A stretch of DNA of 5,973 nt from Gallionellaceae bacterium CG11_big_fil_rev_8_21_14_0_20_60_62. GTDB taxonomy: Bacteria; Pseudomonadota; Gammaproteobacteria; Burkholderiales; Gallionellaceae. Position 1 is the first letter of the stretch. Every line of letters starts with the position of its first letter. The stretch lies in assembly GCA_002787455.1 (NCBI GenBank), contig PCWU01000080.1, positions 1,329 through 7,301 on the forward strand, written 5' to 3'. The notes beneath the pieces were generated by a model. That model was not told where the DNA came from. It ran no database searches and saw only the letters and a list, made by a program, of their open reading frames with translations. The position numbers and the translations under genes are program-made. Shown one piece after another: positions 4,998-5,973 of the stretch.

Positions 4998-5973
4998 GGC
5001 GCATCACCTCTTCGATCTCCTGCACGGTCTTTGGTGCATCCTGCGTCAGCACTTCGCAACCCTTGGCGGTGATGAGGACGTCGTCTTCGATGCGGATGCC
5101 GATGTTCCACAGCGCGCGCGGTACGTTGTCGGCGGGGCGGATGTAGCAGCCGGGCTCGACGGTCAGTGTCATGCCGGGTTGCAAGGGACGCCACGCGTCG
5201 CCGATTTTGTACTCGCCGACATCGTGCACGTCCATGCCCAGCCAGTGGCCGGTGCGGTGCATGTAAAACTGTTTGTAACTTTCGCTTTCCAGCACCGCTT
5301 CGACCGAACCCTGGCACAGTTTAAGATCGATGAGGCCCTGCGCCAGCACGCGCAGCGCGGCTTCGTGTGGCGTGTTCCATGTCATGTCCGGTTTGGCGGC
5401 GGCGATGGCGGCGGTCTGTGCCGCCAGCACGATCTCGTACACGTCTTTCTGCGCGGCGCTGAACTTGCCGTTCACCGGGAAGGTGCGCGTGATATCCGAG
5501 GCATAGCTGGCGAATTCGCAGCCGGCGTCGATGAGCAGCAGGTCGCCGTCGTTGAGGCGCGCGTTGTTGCCGACGTAATGCAGGGTGCAGGCATTGGCGC
5601 CGCCGGCGACGATGCTGGTGTAGGCGGGCTGGCGGCTGCCTGCGCGGCAGAATTCGTGCAGCAGTTCGGCCTCTACTTCGTATTCGTATTGGCCGGGGCG
5701 GGCGAAGTGCATGGCGCGGCGATGTGCGCCGCAGGAAATCTGCGCGGCGCGGCGCATCAGGTTGATCTCGTGCGCATCCTTGATGAGGCGCATCTCGTCG
5801 ATGAGCGCGCGGATGTCGCGCAGTACGGCGGGCGCCTGGATGCCGCTACGCGATTTCGCCTTCACCGCTTCGCGCGATTTGAGCAGGCGTGCATCCCAGT
5901 TTGCATCCGTGCCCAGCGGGTAGAACAGGGTCGGCTGGTTGCCCATCAGTTCGGCGAGTTTATCGTCCAGTTG
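4990..5973 (-). CDS. pepP: Xaa-Pro aminopeptidase (aminopeptidase P), 5' end outside window
   Basis: Aminopeptidase P removes the N-terminal residue from peptides whose second residue is proline, using two metal ions in a pita-bread fold (M24 family). The frame is open to the right edge, giving 327 C-terminal residues. Compared with about 440 in E. coli PepP, roughly 110 N-terminal residues lie outside. All five metal ligands are visible: Asp in LLIDAG (codon 5529-5527), Asp in SDITRTF (5496-5494, eleven residues later as in E. coli), His in TGHWLG (5247-5245), Glu in TVEPGCY (5157-5155) and Glu in RIEDD (5088-5086). The catalytic domain is thus complete and probably active. pepP directly precedes ubiH, as in E. 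coli (ygfB-pepP-ubiH-ubiI). The stop TGA (4992-4990) lies inside the ubiH start region. The ATG at 5946 is internal, not the start. Confidence 0.96.
   Translation of the reverse strand, partial: QLDDKLAELMGNQPTLFYPLGTDANWDARLLKSREAVKAKSRSGIQAPAVLRDIRALIDEMRLIKDAHEINLMRRAAQISCGAHRRAMHFARPGQYEYEVEAELLHEFCRAGSRQPAYTSIVAGGANACTLHYVGNNARLNDGDLLLIDAGCEFASYASDITRTFPVNGKFSAAQKDVYEIVLAAQTAAIAAAKPDMTWNTPHEAALRVLAQGLIDLKLCQGSVEAVLESESYKQFYMHRTGHWLGMDVHDVGEYKIGDAWRPLQPGMTLTVEPGCYIRPADNVPRALWNIGIRIEDDVLITAKGCEVLTQDAPKTVQEIEEVMRHE

Noticed and set aside
3717..5072. 451-codon open frame on the plus strand
   Set aside because: It is antisense to ubiH and to parts of pepP and the membrane gene. Its Arg/Gln/Val-rich translation lacks recognisable motifs, whereas the minus-strand genes are clear.
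1..5973. CRISPR array, tRNA, rRNA, transposase gene or attachment site
   Set aside because: No regularly spaced identical repeats, no tRNA or rRNA signatures and no transposase or integrase coding sequence were seen in the window.

Overview
The window looks like a chromosomal segment of a Gram-negative proteobacterium, most likely a betaproteobacterium (possibly a Nitrosomonadales/Gallionellaceae-type lineage; this placement is inference). The grounds are the metX-metW pair, a pepP-ubiH cluster for aerobic ubiquinone synthesis, GC-rich codon use in the core genes, and an exported YccT-family protein, which implies a periplasm. All five larger genes are intact as far as the window shows; only pepP is cut, by the right edge.

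Left part (1-456): an AT-richer, poorly coding stretch. It opens with the end of a possible membrane protein reading in from outside (1-108). A 51-codon hypothetical ORF (108-263) starts on the base where the first one stops. Next comes about 80 bp with an iterated GGACAT-type motif that resembles the end of an old insertion sequence (268-346). A Rho-independent-type terminator hairpin (410-447) follows, and its T-run ends one base before the Shine-Dalgarno of metX.

Centre, plus strand (457-2972): metX (TTG start) and metW overlap by four bases (ATGA) and form the conserved pair that makes O-acylhomoserine, probably O-succinylhomoserine, for methionine synthesis. A perfect 9-bp inverted repeat spans the metW stop codon. 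After a gap of about 75 bp comes a secreted YccT/DUF2057-family protein with a long Ala/Thr/Pro-rich linker.

Right part, minus strand (2995-5973): pepP (3' two-thirds), ubiH and an uncharacterised polytopic membrane protein form a tight operon with 8-bp and 4-bp overlaps. It converges on the YccT gene across a 22-bp gap that holds an imperfect hairpin. The pepP-ubiH linkage matches the E. coli arrangement. The third gene is of unknown function and is the best candidate for undescribed biology.

I do not see a dramatic new system. The points that most deserve a second look are the metX leader (terminator abutting the SD, a possible competing fold, a 17-codon ORF ending on the metX start), the unknown membrane protein coupled to ubiH, and the possible IS relic at the left.
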